Below are positions 56,319-64,000 of a stretch of 64,000 bases of DNA, one piece after another (position 1 is the first letter of the stretch; every line of letters begins with the position of its first letter). Both the position numbers and the translations under genes were made by a program. The stretch comes from Bifidobacterium sp. ESL0800 (GTDB lineage: Bacteria > Actinomycetota > Actinomycetes > Actinomycetales > Bifidobacteriaceae). The DNA lies in assembly GCF_029395355.1 (NCBI RefSeq), contig NZ_CP113913.1:992001-1056000 (forward strand), in the 5' to 3' direction. Under the pieces are notes generated by a model that had not been told where the DNA came from, did no database searches, and worked only from the letters and a program-made list of their open reading frames with translations.

Positions 56319-56552
56319 CTATTTCGCCGGAAGCGGCGGCGCATTGTGGTCCTTGCCCCAACGGCGCGAATCCGGAATCTGCAGCTGGTCGCACAGCACA
56401 TTCCACACGACGCGCGGCTCGACGCCGTCTGCGAGCGCCTCGACCACGGTCATGTCGTCAAGCGCCGTCAATACCTGATCATGCGCCAGCGAACGCCCGT
56501 ACGTGCGTCCAAGCACCTCTTCCAGCAACTGCCAAAATTCACGTTCTTTCAC
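56319..56552 (-). CDS. DUF3046 family protein
   Basis: 77 residues from a GTG at 56552, which gives the family's usual length and opening (KEREFWQLLEEVLG). The conserved core is YGRSLAHDQVLTALDDMTVVEALADGVEPRVVWNVLCDQ. The frame runs 22 codons further upstream to an ATG at 56618, but those codons overlap the clgR terminator and look non-coding. It precedes recA on the same strand, as in other actinobacteria. Function unknown. Confidence 0.82.
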   Translation of the reverse strand: MKEREFWQLLEEVLGRTYGRSLAHDQVLTALDDMTVVEALADGVEPRVVWNVLCDQLQIPDSRRWGKDHNAPPLPAK

Positions 56553-56618
56553 GCCGACAAGTCTACCAGCGTCAACGAATACGAATCCATATGCGAAACC
56601 ACAAGCCGTCAACAGCAC

Positions 56619-56651
56619 AAAAGCCCACCGGCCATAAGCCGATGAGCTTTT
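56619..56651 (-). terminator. intrinsic terminator of clgR
   Basis: On the minus strand AAAAGCTCATCGGC pairs fully (two G-U) with GCCGGTGGGCTTTT around a short loop. The U-run is part of the closing arm. Confidence 0.8.
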
Positions 56652-56678
56652 ATAATCAAGCGGTATGAACCCGTGAGG

Positions 56679-57191
56679 TCACGCCTCGGTGTAATCGAGG
56701 TAATCCGCTACCATCCGCAGCATCTGCGAGGTGCTCAAACCCAGCGATTCGGCGATGGACGCCAGCAGTTCGGAGCTGGCCTCCTTCTGCCCGCGCTCCA
56801 CCTCGGAAAGATATCCGAGCGAAACGCCGGCCTTTTCGCTGACCTCACGCAGCGTCTTGTGGTCTCGGGTACGCAGGTCGCGCAGCACGTGGCCAATCGC
56901 CTCGCGCAGCGAGACGTCGCGACCGTCTCCCTCGGTGTCGTGTTTGCGTGCGGCCGCCCTCGGCTTGGACTGCTCGGCATCCTCTTCCTGCCACATCCTG
57001 TTAAGCACCGCCTGGCGTTCATCCTTCGCCTTCTTGGCGGCACGGGCCTTCAAAACCTGTTGTTGCGCGAAAGCCACTGCGCGCTTTTGAGCAGGGGTCA
57101 AATCCCTGTTGCGCGCATTGCTTGGGCGCCTCGCCTCTGATGCAAGCGTGTTCATTCTCATCTGCTCCTGTGGTCGAGTCATCGTTTCCAT
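56679..57191 (-). CDS. clgR: ClgR-type helix-turn-helix regulator
   Basis: 170 residues. The N-terminal half is basic and probably disordered. The C-terminal XRE/Cro-type domain has the helix-turn-helix [23 protein letters not shown] followed by [14 protein letters not shown]. This arrangement and the cinA-clgR-DUF3046-recA neighbourhood identify ClgR, an activator of clpP, clpC and other stress genes in actinobacteria. AAGGAGGGG precedes the ATG at 57191. In other species ClgR is degraded by ClpP through its C-terminal end; here the end is DYLDYTEA. Confidence 0.88.
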   Translation of the reverse strand: METMTRPQEQMRMNTLASEARRPSNARNRDLTPAQKRAVAFAQQQVLKARAAKKAKDERQAVLNRMWQEEDAEQSKPRAAARKHDTEGDGRDVSLREAIGHVLRDLRTRDHKTLREVSEKAGVSLGYLSEVERGQKEASSELLASIAESLGLSTSQMLRMVADYLDYTEA

Positions 57192-57256
57192 TACGCCACC
57201 CCTCCTTGTTTCATGCTGTTCGTTCTGTCACTTTCATCAACAGCTAAGAAGGGAGT

Positions 57257-57871
57257 TTATTCCTCTGTGAGCGATGTGAGCTGCATCACAGACTGCAATA
57301 CGTCCAGCACCGTAAGGTGACGTATCTCTTCTCGCGAACCGGTAAGCCGAAGCTCGACGGCCACGGTTCGCCTTGCTTCGCCATCGCCTGAACCGGGAAC
57401 GCTGATGCCGACATAGACCAAGCCTTCGGGCTTGTCTCCGTCAGGGCCCGGGCCGGCGACGCCGGTGGTCGACAGGCCGAGTATCCGACCTCCATATTGC
57501 GGCTGCCCATAAAGGGCAGCGGTCCGCTCGGCCATCTGTCGTGCCACTTCCGGATGCACCGCACCCTGAAGGCGCAGCAGATCGGAATCGACACCGAGCA
57601 CACTCGCTTTGGCACGAATGTCGTAGGTGACCGCGGATCCGAGAAAGACTTCGGAGGCACCAGGTATACGGACAAACGCATCGGCGAGCAGACCTGCCGT
57701 CAGTGATTCGGCAGAGGCGATCTTCCACCCGCGAGTCTTGGCACCCTTGAGAATGCCTGCGGCAAGCGCATCACAACGTGGTTGAATCGAAGGAACGGTG
57801 CCGCTCGAGGTCAATTCCCCCATATCGCGTATCGTCTCGGAGACATTCCCCGGTGTCTTTTTACGTTCCAT
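57257..57871 (-). CDS. CinA C-terminal-domain protein (nicotinamide-nucleotide amidohydrolase type)
   Basis: 204 residues from the second of two tandem ATGs (57871), which has GGGAAGG five bases upstream. Only the C-terminal PncC-like domain of CinA is present. Landmarks are SAESLTAGLLADAFV, VFLGSAVTYDIRAKASVLGV, ALYGQPQYGGRILGLSTTGVAGP and GLVYVGISVPG. This domain deamidates NMN. The N-terminal MoaB-like domain of full CinA is absent, as in the stand-alone actinobacterial form between pgsA and clgR. An N-terminal extension of about 30 residues is variable. Confidence 0.87.
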   Translation of the reverse strand: MERKKTPGNVSETIRDMGELTSSGTVPSIQPRCDALAAGILKGAKTRGWKIASAESLTAGLLADAFVRIPGASEVFLGSAVTYDIRAKASVLGVDSDLLRLQGAVHPEVARQMAERTAALYGQPQYGGRILGLSTTGVAGPGPDGDKPEGLVYVGISVPGSGDGEARRTVAVELRLTGSREEIRHLTVLDVLQSVMQLTSLTEE

Positions 57872-57941
57872 CATTGCCTTCCCAAAACCGAATCGAGCCG
57901 ATCATTATATTCCCGTCGTCAACGGACGAGATATAAAATCA

Positions 57942-57980
57942 CCCCAAGCCACCTACCAATCGGTAGGTAACAGCTTGGGG
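57942..57980 (-). terminator. intrinsic terminator of pgsA
   Basis: CCCCAAGC (57942-57949) pairs with GCTTGGGG (57973-57980), with an inner CTACC/GGTAG stem and outer ATAAAATC/GATTTTAT pairing. On the minus strand it is followed by GATTTTAT. Confidence 0.82.
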
Positions 57981-57997
57981 TAGATTTTATCGAAGCC

Positions 57998-58687
57998 TCA
58001 AGAACTTTTCCGAGTCCGCACCACATTACGGACATAGACATATCCGGAATACAGGCAGAGAATCAAAGCGACGTCGATGATGAATTCCGCCAACGAGTAA
58101 TAGCCGAACCACCATACGGGGGCACCGTTGGCGATATGAGCGAACGTGGGACCACCGCCGCGAAGCGCCACCAGGCCCGGATTGCCGATCGTCGAATCGA
58201 GCGCCCATACCGGCATCAGGAGCATGCCCAGGCCGATGCACTGGGTGAGCGTCTTGTATTTGCCGGCCTTGTCCGCCGCGATGACCTTGCCGCCGGTGTC
58301 AATGACGAAGAAGCGCATGACGGTGATGCCGATCTCGCGGATGAGGAACAGCGCGGTGACCCACCACGGCACTTCGCCGAAGACGGAAGCCACCACAAGC
58401 GCCGAGCAGATCAGCAGCTTGTCGGCGATGGGGTCCATGAGTTTGCCCAGCTCGGTGACCTGGTTATAGGTGCGGGCCATCCAGCCGTCAAGCTTGTCGG
58501 TCGAAGCGGCCACGATGAACAGCATTGCCGCGGCGAAACGCAGCCACGGATTGTGCTGCCCCCAAGCGCCTGCCGCGATATCGGCCCATAAAAAGATCAG
58601 GACCAGCACGATGCGCGTGTAGGTCACCAGGTTCGGTGGGCTGTTCCACCCGTCCAGAAGCGATTTTTTCCCATCTCGTTGTTGCAT
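57998..58687 (-). CDS. pgsA: CDP-diacylglycerol-glycerol-3-phosphate 3-phosphatidyltransferase
   Basis: 229 residues from the ATG at 58687; the ATG at 58693 is only two bases from AAGG. The CDP-alcohol phosphatidyltransferase signature D-x2-DG-x2-AR-x8-G-x3-D-x3-D is complete in DKLDGWMARTYNQVTELGKL followed by MDPIADK. About six membrane helices. It makes phosphatidylglycerol phosphate, the committed step to phosphatidylglycerol and cardiolipin. Only about 40 bases separate it from ftsK upstream, so the two are likely co-transcribed. Confidence 0.93.
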   Translation of the reverse strand: MQQRDGKKSLLDGWNSPPNLVTYTRIVLVLIFLWADIAAGAWGQHNPWLRFAAAMLFIVAASTDKLDGWMARTYNQVTELGKLMDPIADKLLICSALVVASVFGEVPWWVTALFLIREIGITVMRFFVIDTGGKVIAADKAGKYKTLTQCIGLGMLLMPVWALDSTIGNPGLVALRGGGPTFAHIANGAPVWWFGYYSLAEFIIDVALILCLYSGYVYVRNVVRTRKSS

Positions 58688-58726
58688 ACTCATTACCTTA
58701 GCGCGGCGGCGATACCGAGGTGTCGC

Positions 58727-61624
58727 CTAAGCCGCTTCGGTGTCGCCTTGGGAAGCCGACGGCGCCACTGCTCCGGCCTTGCCTTGGATGAAGTCGAGGA
58801 CCTGGGTCAGATCCTGGGGCTGGACCAGGACCTCGCGGGCCTTGGAACCCTCGGACGGGCCGACCACGCCGCGCGATTCCAAGAGATCCATCATGCGTCC
58901 GGCCTTGGCGAAGCCGATGCGCAGCTTGCGCTGAAGCATCGAGGTGGAGCCGAACTGCGTGGTGACCACGAGCTTGGCCGCTTCGAGCAGCGTGTCCATG
59001 TCGTCGCCGATCTCCTCGTCGGGATGCGACTCGTTCGCCTCGGCCTTTTTGGCCATCTCCTCGATGTCCTCGCGATAGTGCGGCTTGCGCTGGGTACGCA
59101 CGAATTCGACGGCCTTGCGGATCTCGGACTCCCCGACCCACGAGCCCTGCACACGGATCGGCTTGGCCGAACCCATCGGCAGGAACAGGGCGTCGCCTTG
59201 GCCGATCAGCGATTCGGCGCCGGTGGAGTCGAGGATGACCCTCGAATCAGTGGCCGAAGAGGTGGCAAAGGCCAGACGCGAGGGGATGTTGGCTTTGATC
59301 AGACCAGTGATGACGTCGACGGACGGACGCTGGGTGGCGAGCACGAGATGCACGCCTGCGGCTCGTGCCAGCTGGGTGATGCGCTGGATGGAGCTTTCGA
59401 CGTCGTTCTTGGCCAGCATCATCAGGTCGGCCATCTCGTCGACGACCACGAGAATATACGGATATGGAGCGACCTTGCGTTTCGAGCCGAGCGGGACATG
59501 GACTTTGCCGGCGAGCACGGCCTTGTTGAAGTCCTTGATGTGGCGGAATCCGAAGAACTGGAGGTCGTCGTAGCGGGCGTCCATCTCCTTGACCACCCAT
59601 TCCAAAGCCTGCGCGGCTTTCTTCGGGTCGGTGATGATCGGGGTCAGCAGGTGCGGGATACCGGCGTAGGCGGAAAGCTCGACGCGCTTGGGGTCGACCA
59701 TGATCAGACGCACCTGCTCGGGGGTGGCCCGCATGATGATCGAGGTGAGCATGGAGTTGATGAAGCTGGACTTGCCGGAACCGGTGGCGCCGGCGACCAG
59801 CAGATGCGGCATCTTCGTGAGATCGGCGGTGACGATATGGCCTTCGACATCCTTGCCGACGCCGGCGAGCATCGGGTTCGGGTCGTTCACGGCCTTGTCG
59901 CTGCGCAGCACGTCGCCCAGATGCACGATCTCACGGTCGATGTTGGGAATCTCGATGCCGATGGCGGACTTGCCGGGGATCGGCGAGAGGATGCGCACGT
60001 CGGTGGAGGCCACGGCGTAGGCGATGTTGCGCTGCAGGTTCGTGACCTTCTCGACCTTGACGCCCGGGCCGAGCTCGACCTCGTACTGGGTGACGGAAGG
60101 CCCTCGCAGGAAGCCGACGACCTTGGCATCGATGTTGAACTGGTGGAACGTCGCGCTCAACGCCTTGATGACGTTGTCGTTGGCCTGGGTGCGGGCCAGA
60201 TGCGGCTTGCCTTTTACCAGAATATCAAGGCTGGGGAGGTGGTAGGGCTGGTTAGTCTCCTCATCCGCGGCGTTCTCGGCCTCGTGTCTGGCCACCGCAT
60301 CGCCGCCGTCAAGATTGGCGACGGAAGCGGGCAGATTCGCCGCTCCCCCGGCGATGCCCCTCACTTGTGGCATCACGGGGTCGGCAGCGCTGCCGTCCTT
60401 GCCGACCGCAGCCCACGGATCGCCTGCCTGGCCACTAGCGGAGGCCTGCGAATCCGCAGATGCTCCATACGGCCCCAACGCGCCTGCCACCCCAGGGCCC
60501 GCAAAAGCGCCAGGCTGAACGCCTGTAGCGCCGCCAGCGATTGCCGAGTCGGCGGTTCCGTCGCTTCCGAATCCGCCTGAACCGTTCGGCATGGATGAAG
60601 ACGGCACTGCCCCGTCAACGACTTGTTGGACTTCGCCGGTGACCGGATCGACCATCGGCTGTCGATGCCCCTCGATGATTTGCGTCTCGTCGCTCTCGCC
60701 ATTGAGATCGGCAGCCCTGTCAAAGGCCTCGTCGCCGGCATAACGTTCAAGTTTCGCGATGTCGTCGCCGTCATTGCCGCCATGGCCGAAAATGCGAGAG
60801 AAGAACGCACCGATACCACGTTTGCGAGGCTGGGTTGACGCGTCGGCATCGATGCTTTCGTCCTGCCCATCATGGGTCGGCACGCCCTCGGCAAGCTGCA
60901 ACGTCTCATCACCCACGCGCACTTCGTTGGGAAACTGCTCGCTTTGAATGCCTACACCGGTGTTTTCGACGGTGTCGTCTTCGCCACCATTCTCGCTTTT
61001 CCGTCGTTGCAACCAATCCTGCAACTGTTCGGGAATCTTGGTAATATCCAATTTAACGATGAGCAGCAGCGAGAATATCGCCACGACGACAAAGATGATG
61101 ACGGCGAATACGCTCGAAAGTCCCCAAGCCAACGGCGAGCCCAGCACGAAGCCAAGCAGGCCGCCCGCACCGCGCAGCACATCCATATCGAAGTCGCGCG
61201 ACGGCGAGGCGACGATGGCATCGATGATCGAGCAGATCGACCAGAACAGCAGCGCGCAGCCGATGATCAGACGCAGGTTGCGCTTGTGCTTGGCCGGGTC
61301 GAGCAGCACCTGATAGGCCACAACCAGCAGAAAAATCGGCAATACGACGCTCATCATGCCGAACAGGCCCGCGGCGACCATGTGCAGCCAGTGGCCAAGG
61401 AAACCGTCTACATGGAACCATTCGGAGGCACAGAACATGATCGCGACGATGACCAACGCAAAGAAACCGGCGATACGGCACAAGGTGGCATGACGCTCGA
61501 AAAACGTCGCATCGGCAGGCGGCATGACCTTCGTCGCCTCGATATCCTTACCTGAAGTTGACCCGTTCGCTTTGCTGCGACGGGTCTTCGCGCTCTTGCC
61601 GTTCGTCTGTGTCTTACGTGCCAT
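58727..61624 (-). CDS. ftsK: FtsK/SpoIIIE DNA translocase
   Basis: 965 residues. Four membrane helices lie in the first about 200 residues. An acidic/Gly/Ala-rich linker (about 205-450) follows, then the RecA-like motor with Walker A GATGSGKS (612-619, Lys618) and Walker [17 protein letters not shown]. The C-terminal gamma winged-helix domain is [20 protein letters not shown] then [14 protein letters not shown]. It pumps chromosome ends through the division septum and activates dimer resolution with XerCD at dif. No Shine-Dalgarno is obvious upstream of the ATG. Length matches actinobacterial FtsK. Confidence 0.96.
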   Translation of the reverse strand: MARKTQTNGKSAKTRRSKANGSTSGKDIEATKVMPPADATFFERHATLCRIAGFFALVIVAIMFCASEWFHVDGFLGHWLHMVAAGLFGMMSVVLPIFLLVVAYQVLLDPAKHKRNLRLIIGCALLFWSICSIIDAIVASPSRDFDMDVLRGAGGLLGFVLGSPLAWGLSSVFAVIIFVVVAIFSLLLIVKLDITKIPEQLQDWLQRRKSENGGEDDTVENTGVGIQSEQFPNEVRVGDETLQLAEGVPTHDGQDESIDADASTQPRKRGIGAFFSRIFGHGGNDGDDIAKLERYAGDEAFDRAADLNGESDETQIIEGHRQPMVDPVTGEVQQVVDGAVPSSSMPNGSGGFGSDGTADSAIAGGATGVQPGAFAGPGVAGALGPYGASADSQASASGQAGDPWAAVGKDGSAADPVMPQVRGIAGGAANLPASVANLDGGDAVARHEAENAADEETNQPYHLPSLDILVKGKPHLARTQANDNVIKALSATFHQFNIDAKVVGFLRGPSVTQYEVELGPGVKVEKVTNLQRNIAYAVASTDVRILSPIPGKSAIGIEIPNIDREIVHLGDVLRSDKAVNDPNPMLAGVGKDVEGHIVTADLTKMPHLLVAGATGSGKSSFINSMLTSIIMRATPEQVRLIMVDPKRVELSAYAGIPHLLTPIITDPKKAAQALEWVVKEMDARYDDLQFFGFRHIKDFNKAVLAGKVHVPLGSKRKVAPYPYILVVVDEMADLMMLAKNDVESSIQRITQLARAAGVHLVLATQRPSVDVITGLIKANIPSRLAFATSSATDSRVILDSTGAESLIGQGDALFLPMGSAKPIRVQGSWVGESEIRKAVEFVRTQRKPHYREDIEEMAKKAEANESHPDEEIGDDMDTLLEAAKLVVTTQFGSTSMLQRKLRIGFAKAGRMMDLLESRGVVGPSEGSKAREVLVQPQDLTQVLDFIQGKAGAVAPSASQGDTEAA

Positions 61625-61822
61625 AACAACTGTGATTCTACTTCAAGCCCGTCCCCTCGGCCCCGTCAAACGGCCAATCTGCCCAACCCTTTCAAATGCC
61701 GGCGGGTTGCGATTGCCCGCAAATCCCTGAAATATTGTGCAGACAGCTTCGCGCTTATTGCCAGTGACTTCGTAAAGGCTCGCCCATAGTGATAACGTCG
61801 CCCATGGCCTTACGATGGAAAC

Positions 61823-62755
61823 ATGGTCATGACACCTGCCGAACGCGCGAGCGCGGTCGCATTCTCGTACAAAAACTGCGAGCTATCGGGCATCGTAGTG
61901 AGCGATGCGATGGTGATGGCCGCCAACGGCTATCAGCGCGGCACCATAGCCCTTTCGGATTTCGCGAAAGCACCCGAACGCCACGCACAACGGCCGAGCC
62001 AAAAAGCGTCTGCATATCAAAAAGATGAAGACGACAACGCCGGAGAACACTCATCGGTTACCGTTGCGCACTCAGGCGGCAGGATTGACAACGGCCAGCA
62101 CGATCAAGCCGACATCAGCACAGAAACGCAGCTTCGCGACGACCGAATTTTCGCCCGCTGCGTACGGCTCATTGATTATGGGTGGCCGGCATACGGCGGA
62201 CTTGACGAGCTGAAAACCATTCATCGCGGCCTGTTCGTCGGGGCAATGACCGATGCAGGAATGGTGCGCGGCGATGGTGGAAGCTGCACGATGCACGGTA
62301 TCGACGACTTCACAAACCAACCGAATCGCGCGAACGACCGGGAAATCCACCAGAATCGTCAACGACAAAGCCCGTATTTTCCCGCTTCGCTTATCGCAAC
62401 CGGGGCGGCCAACATCTTTTCGCAGCTGGGCGAGCAAGATTGTTTTTCAGGGCTTGACCGTGCCGGTTTCATCCGTGCTCTGGCAGGTGTCTATGACGAG
62501 TTGAACGCCCTGCATCCCTTCGCCTACGGCAACGGTATGGTGCTGCGCATGTTCGTCTCCGAACTCACGCACGCCGTGGGCTGGGACCTGAACTGGGGCA
62601 CGGTCACGTTCGAGAGCTATCGGAAAGCGACCGGCCTGGCGTTGCTCGAACACGACATCTCAGGGTTGGAGCGCATGTTCGCCTCGATCATCCGACTGGC
62701 CAACCCCACCCGTATCTTCCTTATCTCGGGCTGGGACCAAGGTCCCGCGCACTGA
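61823..62755 (+). CDS. Fic-like protein with a degenerate active-site motif
   Basis: 310 residues. The C-terminal third has a Fic fold pattern: LKTIHRGLFVGAM, then DELNALHPFAYGNGMVLRMF and SELTHAVGWDLNW, closely paralleling Fic proteins. The Fic motif H-P-F-x-[DE]-G-N-G-[RK]-x-x-R is HPFAYGNGMVLR at 231-242. His231, Asn237 and Arg242 are kept, but the metal-binding acid is Tyr235 and the first Arg is Met239. The first about 50 residues (RASAVAFSYKNCELSGIVVS) resemble the small antitoxins that pair with Fic toxins, though the inhibitory Glu-Gly is Ser-Gly. A polar linker (about 50-110) joins them. It may be a fused, inactivated or repurposed toxin-antitoxin. Start 61823 or ATG 61829. Confidence 0.65.
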   Translation: MVMTPAERASAVAFSYKNCELSGIVVSDAMVMAANGYQRGTIALSDFAKAPERHAQRPSQKASAYQKDEDDNAGEHSSVTVAHSGGRIDNGQHDQADISTETQLRDDRIFARCVRLIDYGWPAYGGLDELKTIHRGLFVGAMTDAGMVRGDGGSCTMHGIDDFTNQPNRANDREIHQNRQRQSPYFPASLIATGAANIFSQLGEQDCFSGLDRAGFIRALAGVYDELNALHPFAYGNGMVLRMFVSELTHAVGWDLNWGTVTFESYRKATGLALLEHDISGLERMFASIIRLANPTRIFLISGWDQGPAH

Positions 62756-62773
62756 GCTTCTGCCGTTATCAGT

Positions 62774-62921
62774 GAGAAAAGCACTTTTCAAAGCCCGGTT
62801 TGGCGCTTTCCGACTGATTCACATATAACTGTGGAGAAAAGCACTTTTTGAGGCCGGTTTTGGCGCTTTTCTCATCAATACCGTGCAAAAAGCCCCTTTT
62901 GTGGCGGCTTTAGCCGTTTTC
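62774..62921. repeat. three tandem copies of a 40-base hairpin repeat
   Basis: Copy 1 about 62774-62812, copy 2 62834-62873, copy 3 about 62884-62922. Copy 2 is the clearest: GAGAAAAGCAC at its start, AGGCCGGTTTTGG in the middle and GCGCTTTTCTC at its end form a hairpin. Copies 1 and 3 align to it with scattered changes. The array fills the gap between the convergent fic-like gene and miaA, and copy 3 touches the miaA stop codon. The arm GAGAAAAGCAC also occurs at 17866. It may terminate both genes. Confidence 0.75.
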
Positions 62922-63929
62922 TCAACGGGTAGCGATGTCGCCCAAGTGATGGGCTACATGATGCTCATCAGCATGGGCATCGGCTTCGTCGTATTTGCCA
63001 GCATCCGCACGAGAAACGATATCCAGCGCTTTGGCCGGCAGATCTTCGTCGAGCGCATTGAGCCAATGGATGCGCGGGTCGCGGCCGAACCAACCCATCT
63101 GCTTGCGGGCCAGGCGCTTGGTCTTCTGGGCGATGTCGGCGAACGCCTCGTCCTCGCTCATTTCGCCGTCAAGATACGCCTCGATCTGGGAATAGCCCAA
63201 AGCGCGCGAGGCGGTGACGCCGAGCAGCGGGCGAATGCGTCGTACCTCATCGACAAACCCCTGATCTCGCATCTGGGAAGTGCGGATGTCGATGCGCCGG
63301 TCGAGCTCCTCGCGCGGCAGATCAAGGCCGATCTGTACGGAGTCGATGACGTAACGGTATCGCGGGAGACTTGCGGAATAAGGCCTGCCAGTGATCTCGA
63401 TGACCTCCAGCGCCCGAATGGTGCGACGGGCGTTGTGCGGGTCCATACGCCCGGCGGCTTCCGGATCCTTGCGCTTCAATTCGTCATACAACAATCCGGC
63501 GCCTTCGGCCTGTTCCCTCGCTTCGAGCCGGGAACGAACCTCGGGGTCGGTGCCGGGAAACGCGATATCGTCGATGGCCGCGCGCGCGTACAGGCCGGAA
63601 CCGCCGACCAGAATCGGGCGTACCCCCCTGCCTTTGAGCTCGTCGATTTCCCGGCGCGCCAGTTTCTGGAATCTGGCTACGGTCATCGTCTCGCCGGGGT
63701 CGATGATATCGAGCAGATGGTGCGGTACCGCGGCCTGCTCCTGCGCACTCGCCTTGGCCGTACCGATATCCATCAAGCGATACATCTGGTAGGCATCGGC
63801 ATTGACGATTTCGGCCTTTTGACCGCCCTTCGCAAGCTGCTGCGCCAAGGCTATGCCCAATCCGGTCTTGCCGGACGCGGTAGGGCCGATGATGGAGACG
63901 ACACGGGCCACGTTGCTCTTCGTTTCCAT
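62922..63929 (-). CDS. miaA: tRNA dimethylallyltransferase
   Basis: 335 residues. The P-loop is GPTASGKT (15-22). Further landmarks are [39 protein letters not shown] and the tRNA-contacting [14 protein letters not shown] and [10 protein letters not shown]. It transfers a dimethylallyl group to A37 of tRNAs reading codons starting with U, the first step of i6A/ms2i6A. AAAGG lies close to the ATG. The C-terminal tail is His/Asp-rich ([15 protein letters not shown]). The gene is last in the window. Its upstream neighbour is outside. Confidence 0.95.
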   Translation of the reverse strand: METKSNVARVVSIIGPTASGKTGLGIALAQQLAKGGQKAEIVNADAYQMYRLMDIGTAKASAQEQAAVPHHLLDIIDPGETMTVARFQKLARREIDELKGRGVRPILVGGSGLYARAAIDDIAFPGTDPEVRSRLEAREQAEGAGLLYDELKRKDPEAAGRMDPHNARRTIRALEVIEITGRPYSASLPRYRYVIDSVQIGLDLPREELDRRIDIRTSQMRDQGFVDEVRRIRPLLGVTASRALGYSQIEAYLDGEMSEDEAFADIAQKTKRLARKQMGWFGRDPRIHWLNALDEDLPAKALDIVSRADAGKYDEADAHADEHHVAHHLGDIATR

Positions 63930-64000
63930 ACCCTTTACCTTTCGTTCGACCGCGGGCGAACCCGATAGTGGTGATTCTAACGACCGGTATCGCCTACGAT

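Noticed and set aside
62774..62921. CRISPR array or attachment site
   Set aside because: Copies diverge, spacing is irregular (60 and about 50 bases), and there are no cas or integrase genes nearby.

Overview
The window is a continuous stretch of a Bifidobacterium chromosome (Bifidobacteriaceae, Actinobacteria). I infer this from high GC coding sequence, an actinobacterial gene order (sigA-parE-lhr-parC-sepH-dut, and ftsK-pgsA-cinA-clgR-DUF3046-recA-recX), actinobacteria-specific families (SepH, DUF4193, DUF3046, DUF4192), a translational ileS T-box of the actinobacterial type, pyruvate formate-lyase with its activase, and a sucrose permease/GH32 pair. I cannot name the species. No insertion sequence, prophage, CRISPR array, rRNA or tRNA gene was seen; almost everything is core housekeeping.

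Layout. 1-1.9 kb: truncated TraX-like membrane protein and a membrane-anchored DsbA-like thioredoxin-fold protein. 1.9-9.5 kb: ileS with a T-box leader, then pflA and pflB, with two CRP-type palindromes upstream of pflB. 9.5-17 kb: a small conserved acidic protein, a DUF4234 membrane protein, nadE, an M20 amidohydrolase and a metQ-metN-metI methionine importer, all on the minus strand. 17-21 kb: cyclophilin, a paired-hairpin repeat, relA, dut, DUF4193. 21-28 kb: sepH, an alkaline-phosphatase-fold protein, parC, an MFS transporter. 28-41 kb: lhr, a second MFS transporter, parE, sigA, DUF4192. 40.7-46 kb: polyprenyl diphosphate synthase behind three DnaA-box-like 9-mers, a PASTA serine/threonine kinase, an acyltransferase, a membrane protein. 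46-50.5 kb: secA, hpf, and the RNase P RNA gene rnpB. 50.7-53.8 kb: sucrose utilisation pair. 54-61.6 kb: recX, recA (with an upstream SOS box), DUF3046, clgR, cinA-type gene, pgsA, ftsK. 61.8-64 kb: a Fic-like protein with a degenerate active-site motif, three tandem hairpin repeats, and miaA.

How the genes work together. parC and parE supply topoisomerase IV, and with ftsK and sepH they form a chromosome segregation and division set. recA/recX plus the SOS box are the repair core. metQNI and the M20 amidohydrolase look like one methionine or N-acyl-amino-acid acquisition operon. pflB/pflA divert pyruvate to formate and acetyl-CoA, and the GH32/permease pair feeds sucrose into the bifid shunt. 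relA, hpf and clgR are stress-response genes. The least ordinary items are the Fic-like protein, two related families of intergenic hairpin repeats, the DnaA-box cluster, and large low-complexity insertions in ParE, Lhr, RecX and SigA.
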